The position numbers were made by a program, and so were the translations under genes. The notes beneath the pieces were generated by a model, which was given only the letters and a program-made list of their open reading frames with translations, was not told where the DNA came from and did not search any database. Shown one piece after another: positions 21,603-33,334 of a stretch of DNA of 64,000 nt. Source of the stretch: Prochlorococcus sp. AG-402-B05 (GTDB lineage: Bacteria; Cyanobacteriota; Cyanobacteriia; PCC-6307; Cyanobiaceae); assembly GCA_003279635.1 (NCBI GenBank), contig QCHK01000005.1, forward strand, positions 1 to 64,000, in the 5' to 3' direction. Numbering within the stretch: the first letter of the stretch is position 1; every line of letters begins with the position of its first letter.

Positions 21603-23399
21603 TTGGCAATTTCACTAGCTCGTTACAATTTTTTTATCAGCTTAGAGCTTCTTAAAACTCTAGTAGCTAAGGGAGTGAAATATTTTGTACTTTGTCCCGG
21701 TAGCAGATCAGGCCCTTTAGCTTTAGCAGCAGCAAGTCTCTCTAAAAGAAAAGAATTAACTCTCATAACATCAATTGATGAAAGGTCGGCTGCATTCCTT
21801 GCTTTGGGAATAAGTGCAGCTAGTGGGCAAGTAAGTTGTGTCATCACAACTTCAGGAAGTGCTGTCGCAAATCTTTTGCCGGCTGCTGTTGAAGCAGATA
21901 GGTCATGCCATCCTCTCTTGTTTTTAACTGCAGATAGACCTTTGCGATTAAAAGAATGTGGAGCCAATCAAGCAGTTAATCAACAGGATTTTCTTACTTC
22001 TGTTTGTAGATATTTTGGTGAATCTCCAAAAGAGGGAATTCATTTGATTTCTAAAAAGAGACTCACATCTTTAGTAGATAAATCATTTAAAATGGCTTCT
22101 AACCTGCCTGGCCCAGTTCATATAAACCTTGCATATGAAGAACCCTTACATCCTTGTGAAATTGACCAGAAAAAAGTTCTTGATGGATGGTGCTTTGAAG
22201 GATTTTTAAAGGATAAAAATATTTCAAATAATACTGAGATCGTTAAAAGTTTCCCCTCTTTAAAACCACCAAAATTAGATCCATTTTCTTTAGGAATAAT
22301 TATTGTTGGTCCATGGAGAGGAAAAGTAAAACAACTGGATTCTTTTAGGAAAGCACTAAAGAAATGGCAAAAATTAACTGGATGGCCAATTCTTGCTGAC
22401 CCACTTTCTGGCGTTGAAAATGATCAAGAGGGTGTAATAAATCACTGGGATCTTTTTTTCTCAATAGGTTTATTTGAAAAAATCCAAGAGGTTCAAGTTT
22501 TACGCTTGGGACCATTACCACCAAGTAGAGAATTACATATTTGGCTTAAAAAACCTAGAAAGTTTCAATTACTTATTACTGAGGGAGATTGTCGCAATCT
22601 TGATCCAATAGGGGACTCAATTCAATTTAGTGAGGGATTTTCTTATTGGGTTAATAACTTGTTTGAGAGTATTCCTAAAAAGCCTGAAATTGATAAAAAC
22701 ATTATTAGTAGAAAATTAACTAAAAAGCTAATTAATTATGATTTGTCAATAGATGATTGGCTTGATAAAAGGTTATTCAGAAATGCCTTAATTACTGAAC
22801 CTGCATTGGCTAGATTGCTTCCTCGCTTACTGCCAAGCTCTGTTCCAGTAATGCTTGCCTCAAGCAGCCCCATAAGAGATTGGTTGAGTTATTCTGGTAA
22901 GGGGGCTTTACTTAGGAGGTGCTTTGGCTTTCGGGGGTGTTCAGGTATTGACGGGACACTTTCAATGGGTATGGGATTGTCAATAATTATGGGAAGAATG
23001 ATTCTGGTGACAGGAGATTTAGCCCTTCTTCATGATACAAATGGGTGGTTATTTTCAAAGGATAAAAATATTAGTCTAATAGTAATAATGATAGATAATG
23101 GAGGAGGTGGTATATTTAATCAATTAAATATAGATAAAATCCAAGAAGGAAGTTTTGAAGAAATTTTTCTTATGCCTCAGCAAGTTTGTCATCTTACACT
23201 TGCAAAAGCCTATGGATTGAAATATAAGCAAGTTGCTTGCTTATATGATTTAGAACAAGCAATCGAATGGAGCTTTTCTTTCTCTTCAAATGTATTAATA
23301 AGAGTTTGTACTAACTCCGTTGAAGATCAAAAATTGAGAGTAAGTTTGCGGAATGACTTGAAAAGAACATTGTCTGACAAGTTAACAAGTTTTGACTAA
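21603..23399 (+). CDS. menD: 2-succinyl-5-enolpyruvyl-6-hydroxy-3-cyclohexene-1-carboxylate synthase
   Basis: CPGSRSGPLALAAA, TADRPLRLKECGANQAVNQ; ThDP enzyme; next to menB. Confidence 0.95.
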   Translation: MAISLARYNFFISLELLKTLVAKGVKYFVLCPGSRSGPLALAAASLSKRKELTLITSIDERSAAFLALGISAASGQVSCVITTSGSAVANLLPAAVEADRSCHPLLFLTADRPLRLKECGANQAVNQQDFLTSVCRYFGESPKEGIHLISKKRLTSLVDKSFKMASNLPGPVHINLAYEEPLHPCEIDQKKVLDGWCFEGFLKDKNISNNTEIVKSFPSLKPPKLDPFSLGIIIVGPWRGKVKQLDSFRKALKKWQKLTGWPILADPLSGVENDQEGVINHWDLFFSIGLFEKIQEVQVLRLGPLPPSRELHIWLKKPRKFQLLITEGDCRNLDPIGDSIQFSEGFSYWVNNLFESIPKKPEIDKNIISRKLTKKLINYDLSIDDWLDKRLFRNALITEPALARLLPRLLPSSVPVMLASSSPIRDWLSYSGKGALLRRCFGFRGCSGIDGTLSMGMGLSIIMGRMILVTGDLALLHDTNGWLFSKDKNISLIVIMIDNGGGGIFNQLNIDKIQEGSFEEIFLMPQQVCHLTLAKAYGLKYKQVACLYDLEQAIEWSFSFSSNVLIRVCTNSVEDQKLRVSLRNDLKRTLSDKLTSFD

Positions 23400-23407
23400 T
23401 TTAAACA

Positions 23408-24301
23408 ATGACTTTAAAACCTTCTACTCCTGAAAATATCTCTAGAAGAGCTCTCCCTGGGGGAATTATTACCTCATGGGTTGCGGTTGGTGAATACAAA
23501 GATATTCTTTTTGATATTAGTTCTGAGGGGATTGCTCGCATTGCGATTAATCGTCCTGAAAAAAGAAATGCTTTTCGACCTCAAACAATTTCAGAGCTTT
23601 GTGATGCTTTTATCAGAGTAAGAGAAGATCCGAAAATTGGAGTGGTTTTATTTACAGGAGTTGGTCCATCTAAGGATGGAAAATTCGCTTTTTGCGCTGG
23701 AGGAGATCAGGCTATTCGTGGAAGTGGAGGATACCTAGGTGATGATGGGATACCTCGTTTAAATGTTCTTGATTTGCAGCGAATAATTCGGGGCCTTCCT
23801 AAAGTAGTAATTGCACTTGTTCCAGGTTTCGCAATCGGGGGTGGGCACGTTTTACATTTAATTTGTGACTTGAGCTTGGCTGCAGAAAATGCAATTTTTG
23901 GTCAAACAGGACCAAGGGTTGGTAGTTTTGATGCAGGGTTCGGTTCAAGTTATTTGGCAAGAGTCGTAGGTCAAAAGAAAGCTAGGGAAATATGGTTCCT
24001 ATGCAGGAAATATGGGGCGAAGGAAGCATTAGATATGGGTCTAATAAATGCTATCTCGCCAATTAATTTGCTCGAGTCAGAAGGGGTTAAATGGGCTAGA
24101 GAAATTCTTCAAAACAGCCCAACGGCCATAAAATGTTTGAAATTTTCTTTTAATGCTGATACTGATGGATTAGCAGGTATACAAGAGCTTGCTGGCCAAG
24201 CAACACATCTTTTTTATACGACTGATGAGTCAAAGGAGGGAAGAAATGCTTTCATGGAGAAAAGGGATCCTGATTTCTCCGAATCAAAATGGCTTCCATG
24301 A
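23408..24301 (+). CDS. menB: 1,4-dihydroxy-2-naphthoyl-CoA synthase
   Basis: Crotonase fold; [74 protein letters not shown]. Confidence 0.96.
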   Translation: MTLKPSTPENISRRALPGGIITSWVAVGEYKDILFDISSEGIARIAINRPEKRNAFRPQTISELCDAFIRVREDPKIGVVLFTGVGPSKDGKFAFCAGGDQAIRGSGGYLGDDGIPRLNVLDLQRIIRGLPKVVIALVPGFAIGGGHVLHLICDLSLAAENAIFGQTGPRVGSFDAGFGSSYLARVVGQKKAREIWFLCRKYGAKEALDMGLINAISPINLLESEGVKWAREILQNSPTAIKCLKFSFNADTDGLAGIQELAGQATHLFYTTDESKEGRNAFMEKRDPDFSESKWLP

Positions 24302-24310
24302 TTTTTATTT

Positions 24311-24331
24311 GGTTTATCCGAAAGATAAACC
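24311..24331 (+). terminator. Possible short hairpin between menB and glgA
   Basis: GGTTTATC-CGAAA-GATAAACC followed by TTTCTGTTT. Confidence 0.4.
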
Positions 24332-24350
24332 TTTCTGTTTAATGAATTAA

Positions 24351-25805
24351 ATGCGAATACTTTTTGCTGCTGCTGAATGCGCTCCAATGATAAAAGTTGG
24401 AGGTATGGGAGATGTTGTTGGTTCATTACCTCCATCTCTTAAAAAACTTGGACATGACGTTCGATTGATAATTCCTGGATATGGAAAACTATGGACCTTG
24501 ATGGATATTGCTCCTGAGCCAATTTTTCGGAGTAATACAATGGGTGTTGACTTTGCTGTTTTTGAAACAAGGCATCCCTCAAATGGGTTGCCAATTTATT
24601 TAGTTGGACATCCATGTTTTGACTCTGAGCGTATTTACGGAGGAGATGATGAAGATTGGAGATTTACTTTTTTTGCCAGTGCAGTCTCTGAATTTGCATG
24701 GAACTCATGGAAGCCACAAGTCCTTCATTGTCATGATTGGCACACTGGAATGATCCCAGTATGGATGCATCAAGACCCCGAAATCAGTACTGTATTTACT
24801 ATTCATAATCTCAAGTACCAAGGCCCATGGAGATGGAAACTTGATCAAATAACTTGGTGTCCTTGGTACATGCATGGTGATCACACTATGGCGTCAGCAA
24901 TGTTGTATGCCGATAGAGTGAATGCTGTATCTCCTACCTATTCTAGGGAAATTCGAACGTCTGAATATGGAGAAAAATTAGAGGGACTTTTGAATTATAT
25001 TTCAGGGAAATTACGTGGAATATTAAATGGAGTTGATCTAGCTGAGTGGAATCCAGCAACGGATAATTCATTACCATCTAAATTTAGTGTAGACAATATT
25101 TCTGGAAGAGCAATTAATAAAAGAGTGCTTCAAGAAAGAATGGGACTTGAAGTTAATCCAGATAAATATCTAATGGGCATGGTAAGTAGGCTTGTTGATC
25201 AAAAAGGTATTGATCTTTTACTTCAAGTAGCTAATAGGCTTCTTTCTTATACCGACTCTCAAATCGTAGTTCTTGGCACAGGTGATCGCTATCTAGAGTC
25301 ATCTTTATGGCAACTTGCAATTGAGTATCCTGGTCGTTTTTCGGTTTTTCTTACTTATGATGACGCATTGTCTAGACTCATTTATGGAGGAGCTGATGCA
25401 TTTCTTATGCCTAGTCGCTTTGAACCATGTGGAATTAGTCAATTATTAGCCATGCGTTATGGTGCTATTCCTATTGTAAGAAAAGTAGGCGGTTTAGTTG
25501 ATACAGTAGAGCCTTATAACCCCATGAATGAAACAGGTACAGGATTTTGCTTTGATCGTTATGAACCAATTGATTTTTATACAGCGTTAGTTCGTTCTTG
25601 GGAGGCTTATAGACATCAAAAAAGTTGGAACGAGTTACAAGTAAGAGCAATGTCAAATAAATATAGTTGGGATAGATCCGCGAAGGAATATGAATTAATG
25701 TATAAAGATGTTTGTGGAATTAAGGAGCCTTCTCCTGATGCCGCTGAGGTTGAAAAGTTTTCTTACGGCCAAGACGCAGATCCTTCACGGAGAGGGAAAA
25801 AATAA
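24351..25805 (+). CDS. glgA: Glycogen synthase
   Basis: [52 protein letters not shown]. Confidence 0.96.
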   Translation: MRILFAAAECAPMIKVGGMGDVVGSLPPSLKKLGHDVRLIIPGYGKLWTLMDIAPEPIFRSNTMGVDFAVFETRHPSNGLPIYLVGHPCFDSERIYGGDDEDWRFTFFASAVSEFAWNSWKPQVLHCHDWHTGMIPVWMHQDPEISTVFTIHNLKYQGPWRWKLDQITWCPWYMHGDHTMASAMLYADRVNAVSPTYSREIRTSEYGEKLEGLLNYISGKLRGILNGVDLAEWNPATDNSLPSKFSVDNISGRAINKRVLQERMGLEVNPDKYLMGMVSRLVDQKGIDLLLQVANRLLSYTDSQIVVLGTGDRYLESSLWQLAIEYPGRFSVFLTYDDALSRLIYGGADAFLMPSRFEPCGISQLLAMRYGAIPIVRKVGGLVDTVEPYNPMNETGTGFCFDRYEPIDFYTALVRSWEAYRHQKSWNELQVRAMSNKYSWDRSAKEYELMYKDVCGIKEPSPDAAEVEKFSYGQDADPSRRGKK

Positions 25806-25858
25806 AACTATAGAATTTTTGTGAATTTAGATTACTTTGCTTCTGTTCAAATATTTGT

Positions 25859-27256
25859 ATGGATATTACTTTTAAGGACTTAATTAAACTATGGGGGAAG
25901 CCAGGTAATCAAGGAGAAATAGACCTTGATTTACCTATTGGTCGCATATCTACTGATACGAGGACAATTGAGAAGGCTGATTTCTTTGTCCCTTTAGTAG
26001 GCAATACCTTTGATGGCCATGATTACTTAAATATGGCTTTTGATATTGGTATACAGGCAGCAATAGTTTCTGAAAAATTTGATGGTTTGGTGCCAACTGA
26101 CTTAACCTACTGGGTAGTTCCAGATACTCTATACGCCTATCAACAGATCGCATTGCTTCATCGGAGAAATTTGAATCTTCCTGTAGTTGCTGTTACTGGT
26201 TCTGTTGGCAAAACAACTACAAGAGAATTGATTCGGGCCGTATTGTCTTCTCTTGGTGAAATTGTTTCAAGTAGAGGGAATGAAAATAATGATGTTGGTG
26301 TTCCAAGTACTCTGCTTAGAGGGTCTGAAACAGATGCTGCATTTGTTCTTGAAATGGGTATGCGCGGCATCGGTCAAATTGAACGTCTCACTCGAGTTGC
26401 TGAACCAGATATTGCGGTAATTACAAATGTGGGAAAAGCTCATATTGGTATTCTTGGGAGTAGAGAAAATATTGCAAAAGCCAAGTCGGAAATCACCTCA
26501 AACCTAAGATCTGATGGCGTTGTGATTATTCCTTTTGGTGACAACCTATTAGAAAAAGCTTTGTCAGAAAAATGGTCAGGACGTATTGTTCGAGTAGCGA
26601 TAGAAGGCTTTTCATTGGATTGGTTAGGTTGTAATGATGAGCATTTTGCTTCTCAAGATATTGAACCAGATTATATTTCTGAAATTGACATGCAAAATAA
26701 TTTCATGTTTTTTGATGGATGTAAATTTAATTTGCCCCTTGAAGGAAGACATAATGCTATGAATTTTTTAATGGCATTGACCGTTGCAAAAGAATTTGGA
26801 CTATCAATAAAGAATCTTGATAAATTAAACATAGATATGCCAATGGGAAGAAATAGATTGGTTGAATGTGGACATTATTTAGTTTTAGATGAGACTTACA
26901 ATGCATCTCCTGAATCTGTTATTGCATCTTTAGAGTTATTGGTAACAAAGCCTGGCAGACATTTTGCAGTTCTAGGTACGATGCTTGAGTTGGGTTCTGA
27001 GAGTATTTCACTTCATCAGAAAGTTCTTCAACGCGCCGTTGACTTAGGTCTAGCTGGTATCGTTTTTGTCTCTGTTGGGGAAGAATATAATTTTATAAAA
27101 AAGATCATCAAAGTATTACCAAAGCATGATGTGGTAAAAACACCGGAAGATGCTGTATTGTCATTATTATCTTGGCTATCACCAGGAGATAATATTTTGA
27201 TTAAAGGTAGTCGTAAGTTGGAGTTGGAGAAAGTATTATCTTATTTAAATCAATGA
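25859..27256 (+). CDS. murF: UDP-N-acetylmuramoyl-tripeptide--D-alanyl-D-alanine ligase
   Basis: VTGSVGKTTTRELI P-loop, EMGMRGIGQI, DETYNASPESV. Confidence 0.94.
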   Translation: MDITFKDLIKLWGKPGNQGEIDLDLPIGRISTDTRTIEKADFFVPLVGNTFDGHDYLNMAFDIGIQAAIVSEKFDGLVPTDLTYWVVPDTLYAYQQIALLHRRNLNLPVVAVTGSVGKTTTRELIRAVLSSLGEIVSSRGNENNDVGVPSTLLRGSETDAAFVLEMGMRGIGQIERLTRVAEPDIAVITNVGKAHIGILGSRENIAKAKSEITSNLRSDGVVIIPFGDNLLEKALSEKWSGRIVRVAIEGFSLDWLGCNDEHFASQDIEPDYISEIDMQNNFMFFDGCKFNLPLEGRHNAMNFLMALTVAKEFGLSIKNLDKLNIDMPMGRNRLVECGHYLVLDETYNASPESVIASLELLVTKPGRHFAVLGTMLELGSESISLHQKVLQRAVDLGLAGIVFVSVGEEYNFIKKIIKVLPKHDVVKTPEDAVLSLLSWLSPGDNILIKGSRKLELEKVLSYLNQ

Positions 27257-27270
27257 CGAAGTTGTTGTCG

Positions 27271-28611
27271 TTAATCAGTCTTAGTTCTAATGATTGCTTT
27301 TGATCTTTCAACTACTAAACTTTTATCCGGAATATCTTTACTTATTGTTGAGCCCGCACCAATGGTTACATGTGATCCAATCTTGATGGGTGCAACTAGG
27401 ACTGAATTTGCACCGGTTTTTGAATAATCATCAATAATTGTTCTATGTTTATTTTTGCCATCAAAATTAGCTGTAATAGTTCCTGCTCCAATATTAATAT
27501 TTTTTCCTAGAGCTGAATCACCTATATAGCTCAAATGATTGATTTTAGTTGCTTCACCAATAAAACTTTTTTTTATTTCTACAAAGTTCCCTATTTTAGA
27601 GTTTTTACTTATGTTTGATTCTGGCCTTATGTGAGCGAATGGACCAATTGATGTATTACAACCAATCGTTGCTTCATTGATGATTGAATGAATGGCTAAT
27701 ACATTTTCCGCAAGTGTTGAATTTGTTATGACACTACCTGGCCCTAAATGACATCCATTGCCAATATTACATTTACCACGAAGATGAGTTTGTGGCTCAA
27801 TAATTACGTCCGTACCAAAGCTTGAATCTTCACTTAGCGAACAACTAATAGGATCAACAAATGAAACCCCCTTGCTCATCCATTGGGATTTAAGTTTCTC
27901 TTGGATGTAATGCTCGCATTCAGATAGTTGAAACCTATCATTGATGCCCTTAATCTCAAATGGATTATCTACCTCAAAATGTAATGCTTTTTTGAGTAAA
28001 CTTATAGTATCTGTTAGATAAATTTCATTTTGACTATTTTGGTTAGATATTGAGTTTAAAATATCTGATAACTGTTGCCAATCAAAACAATATATACCCG
28101 CATTTATTAATTTAGTTTTCCGTTGTTCATTAGTGCAATCTCTCTCTTCGATGATTTCTTTTACAAGTCCTGACTCATCTGTGAATACTCGCCCATATCC
28201 TACTGGAGAGTCCATAATTGCAGATAAAAAAGTAACGCTCGCGTTGGATTCTTTATGAAATTTTAAAAGTGAACTTAGTGTTTCCTCTCTTATCAGTGGT
28301 ACATCGCCATTCAATACTAAAAGTTCTCCATCGAATCCTTGTAAACTTTGACTTAATTGCTGGATTGCATGTCCTGTTCCATTTTGAGGTTGCTGAAGAA
28401 CAAAATCTAAGTCTTGATGATTTTTTAGAGCATCCTCCACTAAATTAGATTGATGTCCTACAACTATTAATCTTCGGTTTGGCTTAAGCCCCCGAGTACA
28501 AGATAAAACTCTATCAATAAGTGATTTTCCTGCCAAAGGGTGAAGAACCTTAGGTAGCTTACTTTTCATTCGCGTACCTTTTCCAGCCGCTAAAATTGCT
28601 ATGGCAAGCAT
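27271..28611 (-). CDS. glmU: Bifunctional GlcNAc-1-P uridyltransferase / GlcN-1-P acetyltransferase
   Basis: AIAILAAGKGTRMKSKLPKVLHPLAGK; C-terminal hexapeptide repeats. Confidence 0.96.
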   Translation of the reverse strand: MLAIAILAAGKGTRMKSKLPKVLHPLAGKSLIDRVLSCTRGLKPNRRLIVVGHQSNLVEDALKNHQDLDFVLQQPQNGTGHAIQQLSQSLQGFDGELLVLNGDVPLIREETLSSLLKFHKESNASVTFLSAIMDSPVGYGRVFTDESGLVKEIIEERDCTNEQRKTKLINAGIYCFDWQQLSDILNSISNQNSQNEIYLTDTISLLKKALHFEVDNPFEIKGINDRFQLSECEHYIQEKLKSQWMSKGVSFVDPISCSLSEDSSFGTDVIIEPQTHLRGKCNIGNGCHLGPGSVITNSTLAENVLAIHSIINEATIGCNTSIGPFAHIRPESNISKNSKIGNFVEIKKSFIGEATKINHLSYIGDSALGKNINIGAGTITANFDGKNKHRTIIDDYSKTGANSVLVAPIKIGSHVTIGAGSTISKDIPDKSLVVERSKAIIRTKTD

Positions 28612-28648
28612 TAGAGTACTTTTTTGAAGAAATCTAATTGCTTTATTG

Positions 28649-29545
28649 CTATCGCGCAGTATTCCATCGTTTTCTCCATGATGAAGTGTTTATTAATTGA
28701 CTTTTAGATTGCTCTATTTTTCTTGTTGAAATAATTTCTTTAGAGTTTCCTTTTCCCGTTGGATCTCTATAAGGAATTGATGAACGCGTAGTAAGGTGCT
28801 CTACTTCTTTGGTGCTTAGCTCTTTAATCTGATAATTTTTTACAATCAACTGTTTTTCAATTTGTTTTTTCATAGCAACTGTCCCTGAACTCCATTTTCT
28901 TTGATCATCGGTTGATGGGGCTATTGAATAGATGTTTAAACCAGCTCTTTTGAAGCTCGCTCTAATTGAGGAAGCAGTTGAATATGTAATCAAGCGGCCT
29001 TCGGAAGAGAGCCTTGCGGTTAATAAAGAGATGAACTCCTCACTCCAAAGCTCGGGACACTTTTGTGGAGAAAAAGGATCAAGAAGAATTAAATCAAACC
29101 TTAGAGAATCTTGTATTTCGAATATTTTTTGTCTTGCATCTCCCCAGTGAATAGTTCCTACGCTAAAACCTTCAGTCCATCTCCCCGATATGTTTAAGCA
29201 ATTAAAAAAATGCAATACTTTTGTTGACCAAATTTCTTGAAATATTTTTTCATTAAGACCAAGATTTAGAGGCTTTTGATCAATCTCAAGTCCATGCCAT
29301 TCGATTTTAATTTTACGTTGAAGTAACTCCTCGAGAATACATCCAGTGTTGTACCCTAAGCCCATGCAAACATCTAAAACAACAATTTTTTCAGCGTTAG
29401 AAAATTGTTCTAATTGAGCTGGTAATAGATATTTATTTATTGATTCTCTGAGTGCTCCATCCTTGTCATGAAATCCTTCTTCATAGCTCAAGCTATAAAG
29501 ACTTAAACTCCCATCTTTTGTCGTTTGTTTTTTATAGTCATCCAA
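28649..29545 (-). CDS. MnmC-like SAM-dependent methyltransferase domain protein
   Basis: DGSLSLYSLSYEEGFHDKDGALRES, VVLDVCMGLGYNTG, FDLILLDPFSPQKCPELWSEEF. Confidence 0.82.
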   Translation of the reverse strand: MDDYKKQTTKDGSLSLYSLSYEEGFHDKDGALRESINKYLLPAQLEQFSNAEKIVVLDVCMGLGYNTGCILEELLQRKIKIEWHGLEIDQKPLNLGLNEKIFQEIWSTKVLHFFNCLNISGRWTEGFSVGTIHWGDARQKIFEIQDSLRFDLILLDPFSPQKCPELWSEEFISLLTARLSSEGRLITYSTASSIRASFKRAGLNIYSIAPSTDDQRKWSSGTVAMKKQIEKQLIVKNYQIKELSTKEVEHLTTRSSIPYRDPTGKGNSKEIISTRKIEQSKSQLINTSSWRKRWNTAR

Positions 29546-29556
29546 TTTTAAAAAAG

Positions 29557-30891
29557 CTAAGTTTTTTGTTGAAGTCTGTTTAGATCACTCCAAAAATCAG
29601 GATATGAAATTGCTGCAGCCTCACTACGTCGTAATGTCGAATCAGAATTAGCCATTATTGATGCAATAGCTAAACTCATGGCTATACGGTGATCATCTTC
29701 GCTGTCAAGCTCGCATCCTTCTAAAACATTACCTCCATAGATAGTTAGACCATCTTGATGCTCATCTACTTTGGCTCCCATTCTTTTTAATTGCCTTGCC
29801 ATTACAGCTAATCGATCGGTTTCTTTAACTCTCAATTCACTTGCTCCTTTTATTTGACTGATGCCCTTACAAAAACATGCTCCTACGGATAAAATAGGAA
29901 TCTCATCTACAAGTCGAGGCATTATCTCACCATCAATTTTAAATGGTTTTAGGTTTTCTTTGTAGAAAACTTCAATATCTCCTACAGGTTCACCGGCTAC
30001 ATCTCTTTTATTTATTACGTTGATATTTGCTTCCATTGCTTCTAATACGTTAAGTATTCCAGTCCTTGTTGGATTTAGACCAACATTTTCTATAACTAAC
30101 TCTGATCCAGGTATGATGCTACCTGCAATGAGCCAAAATGCAGCGGAACTAATATCACCCGGAACAATAATTGATTGACCTTTTAAATCTTTGCCTGGAG
30201 AAACAGTTATATGTCTACCCATTTCACCACCAACTTCTAGATTAGCTCCAAAGGCTTTTAACATTCTCTCGCTATGATCTCTTGATCTGGCGGGTTCAAT
30301 AACCGTCGTTGAGCCTTCTGCATTAAGAGCCGCTAGCAAGATTGCAGATTTTATCTGAGCACTTGCTACTGGAGTACCAATTACGGCACCTCTTAATTTA
30401 TTCCCAATAATCGATAGAGGAGCTAAGTCTCCACCGCATCTTCCCAAAACTTTAGCCCCCATCATTTTTAACGGCTGCCCTACTCTTTTCATTGGTCTAT
30501 TTCTAAGTGATTTATCTCCTGTGAGGATGAAATGATGATCTTTTTGACCGGCTAATAATCCCATTATTAATCTCATAGTTGTTCCTGAATTTCCGCAGTT
30601 CAGAATATCTTGTGGCTCTTGGAGGCCATTTAATCCAACGCCTTCAATTTCAATAATGTCTCCTTTCTTAATTGGACTAATCTTTACGCCCATTGACCTA
30701 AGGCATCCAGCAGTACTTAATGGATCTTCAGCAGGTAAAAGGCCCTCAATTAATGTTTTTCCCTTAGCAATAGCCCCAAAAAGTAGTGCACGGTGTGAGA
30801 TTGATTTATCTCCAGGTACTTTCACTTTTCCAAAGAGCTCCCCTCCTTTTTTAAGGTCTCTTAAAGACTGATCTTTAGTGGGAACTTTCAA
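29557..30891 (-). CDS. aroA: 3-phosphoshikimate 1-carboxyvinyltransferase (EPSP synthase)
   Basis: [51 protein letters not shown]. Confidence 0.97.
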   Translation of the reverse strand: MKVPTKDQSLRDLKKGGELFGKVKVPGDKSISHRALLFGAIAKGKTLIEGLLPAEDPLSTAGCLRSMGVKISPIKKGDIIEIEGVGLNGLQEPQDILNCGNSGTTMRLIMGLLAGQKDHHFILTGDKSLRNRPMKRVGQPLKMMGAKVLGRCGGDLAPLSIIGNKLRGAVIGTPVASAQIKSAILLAALNAEGSTTVIEPARSRDHSERMLKAFGANLEVGGEMGRHITVSPGKDLKGQSIIVPGDISSAAFWLIAGSIIPGSELVIENVGLNPTRTGILNVLEAMEANINVINKRDVAGEPVGDIEVFYKENLKPFKIDGEIMPRLVDEIPILSVGACFCKGISQIKGASELRVKETDRLAVMARQLKRMGAKVDEHQDGLTIYGGNVLEGCELDSEDDHRIAMSLAIASIMANSDSTLRRSEAAAISYPDFWSDLNRLQQKT

Positions 30892-30946
30892 TGAAAAAAC
30901 AATATATTTTTTTATATTTTATTTGTCGATAAGCTTTATTCCTGAT

Positions 30947-32524
30947 TTATGAATTGTTTATTTGCTTTTGACGCATTAGTTCATCGATAACATACCCAAA
31001 TAATTCTGGACTTGGTTGCTTGTTTTCCAGTTCCGATAGCCCTAGTTCTTCCCATCTTGCATCAACTTTGTCTTCAAGTTCTTTAGGTCTTGTTAATGGT
31101 TTGCCCCAATCATGATTTTTCTCTGGGCCAATTTTTGTTGTTGCATCAATAGCTAATCTCCCTCCTAAGCCAATATTTTCACTCGCGAAGTCAAGGGTAT
31201 CAAAAGGAGTATTTTCAAGTACAAATAAGTCTCTTTGAGGGTCAACTTGGCTGGATAAGACCCAAACGACTTGTCTAGGATCTCTTACATTAATTGTGGA
31301 GTCGACGACGACGACAAATTTTGTATAAGTAAATTGGGGTAATGCACTCCAAAACGCCATGGCAGCTCTTTTCGCTTGGCCTGGGTAAGCTTTGTCAATT
31401 GATATGACTGCCAACTTATAACTCAAGGCTTCCATCGGAAGGAAGAAATCAATAATTTCTGGTATTTGTTGTTTAAGTATTGGTGTATAAATTCGATTTA
31501 ATGCTATTGCCAACATTGCTTCTTCTTTTGGAGGCCTACCGCTAAAAGTTGTTAAGAATATTGGTTTTTTTCTTTGAGTCATACAGTGGAATCTAATCAA
31601 AGGTGATGACTCAGCGCCTCCATAGAAGCCCATATGGTCTCCAAAAGGACCATCCATCATCTCTTCTCCGGGAGATATAGATCCTTCAAGAACAATTTCA
31701 CTATGACTTGGTACCTGAAGATCAATAGTTTTGCATTTTGTTAATCGAACACCCTCTCCTGCATACAAACCTGCAAAAAGCCACTCGCTTAGCTGCACTG
31801 GAATAGGAGTTGCTGCCGCCATGACAAGAAGTGGATGAACACCAATAGCAACAGCTACTTCTAGTTTCTTATTCATTGCAGCTGCTTTGCGAAGATGCCT
31901 AGCTCCTCCTCTGACACTTAACCAATGGACTGTCATGCTCTTTGCAGACTGTCTTTGAAGTCTGTAAACACCAACATTTGGCACGCCTGTTTCAGGATCT
32001 TTAGTTATTACGAGACCTAAAGTGATGGCACCGCCAGCATCCTCTGGCCAAGGTCGCAGAAGTGGTAAATGATTTAGATCCAAGTCTTTTTCACCAATTA
32101 CTTGTTGATGGCATGGTGGCAATAGATCAATATCTGGACGTGCTTTAAGTAGATCCCATGCAACTGAAGCAAAAGCTTTGGTTTCTTTAAAGCCTTTCGG
32201 AGGACGTGGTTGCTGAAGAAGAGCTAATTTCTCCCCTAAATTTTCCAATTCTTCTTGCTTCTCTAAACCCATACTCCAAACCACACGTTCCATCGTCCCA
32301 AGTAAATTCACTGCAACAGGCATTGATGATCCTTTTACATTTTCAAAAAGTAGAGCAGGACCTCCCATTGCAAGGACTCGGTCACTTATGGCCGCAATTT
32401 CTAAGTCACTATCAACTGGACTGCTTATTCTTTTCAATTGTCCTTTCTTTTCTAAAAGAGTAAGAAAATCTCTAATGTCCCGTGTAAGAGGTTCTTGACG
32501 AAATAATTTCATGAAGGTCTGCAC
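30947..32524 (-). CDS. UbiD-family decarboxylase
   Basis: 525 aa; ALLFENVKGSSMPVAVNLLGT, GPFGDHMGFYGGAE, VVVVDSTINVRDPRQVVWVL. Confidence 0.9.
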   Translation of the reverse strand: MQTFMKLFRQEPLTRDIRDFLTLLEKKGQLKRISSPVDSDLEIAAISDRVLAMGGPALLFENVKGSSMPVAVNLLGTMERVVWSMGLEKQEELENLGEKLALLQQPRPPKGFKETKAFASVAWDLLKARPDIDLLPPCHQQVIGEKDLDLNHLPLLRPWPEDAGGAITLGLVITKDPETGVPNVGVYRLQRQSAKSMTVHWLSVRGGARHLRKAAAMNKKLEVAVAIGVHPLLVMAAATPIPVQLSEWLFAGLYAGEGVRLTKCKTIDLQVPSHSEIVLEGSISPGEEMMDGPFGDHMGFYGGAESSPLIRFHCMTQRKKPIFLTTFSGRPPKEEAMLAIALNRIYTPILKQQIPEIIDFFLPMEALSYKLAVISIDKAYPGQAKRAAMAFWSALPQFTYTKFVVVVDSTINVRDPRQVVWVLSSQVDPQRDLFVLENTPFDTLDFASENIGLGGRLAIDATTKIGPEKNHDWGKPLTRPKELEDKVDARWEELGLSELENKQPSPELFGYVIDELMRQKQINNS

Positions 32525-32570
32525 GATTAACCTATTTATCTAGTTACTGTGACGCAAGTTATCAGCCTTT

Positions 32571-33305
32571 GTGGAAATGAAACTTTCTTATTTTTATGTA
32601 GCGGCAGATGTTCCTGATGGAATTATTCCTGAATCATCAGTAGTGATTGATGTTCTTAGAGCTACAACAACCATTGCTTGGGCACTGGAAAATGGAGCTG
32701 ATTCAGTGCAAGTGTTTGCAGATGTTGATGAACTTAAAAATCATGCAAAAACTTTTGACTCTAAAGAAAAAATACTTGTTGGTGAGAGAGGAGGCAAAAA
32801 ATTAGATGGATTTGACTTGGGAAACTCTCCATTAGGAGTTTCACCTGAGAGAGTAAAAGGGAAAAGAGTTTTTATGAGTACTACTAACGGAACAAGGTCA
32901 CTACATCGTGTTAGAGAATCCAAAAGTTTGTACACAATGGCACTCCCAAACAGAAAAGCTATTGCTGAAAGATTGAAAAGTGATAATCCCAAAGAAGTTT
33001 GGATTGTTGGTAGTGGGTGGGAAGGTTCCTATTCTTTAGAAGATTCTTTAGCCGCTGGGGCTTTAGCTTCTCTTTTAATGGATCAATTAGAGTCTGTTCA
33101 GATATTAAATGATGAATTGATGGCCTCCATAGCACTATGGAAAAATTGGGAGAATGATGTTGAAGGATGTTTACGTATTGCAAGTCATGGACAAAGACTT
33201 GCAGGAATAGGTAATCATGATGATGATTTTGCTTGTTGCGCTTCTTTGGATAACCTTTCTGTTATTCCAAAACAGATTGAGATGGGCGTACTTCGCTCAA
33301 ACTAA
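32571..33305 (+). CDS. comB: 2-phosphosulfolactate phosphatase-like
   Basis: [50 protein letters not shown]. Confidence 0.88.
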   Translation: MEMKLSYFYVAADVPDGIIPESSVVIDVLRATTTIAWALENGADSVQVFADVDELKNHAKTFDSKEKILVGERGGKKLDGFDLGNSPLGVSPERVKGKRVFMSTTNGTRSLHRVRESKSLYTMALPNRKAIAERLKSDNPKEVWIVGSGWEGSYSLEDSLAAGALASLLMDQLESVQILNDELMASIALWKNWENDVEGCLRIASHGQRLAGIGNHDDDFACCASLDNLSVIPKQIEMGVLRSN

Positions 33306-33334
33306 CTTTAAAATTATTTTTCTTTTTTAACTCA

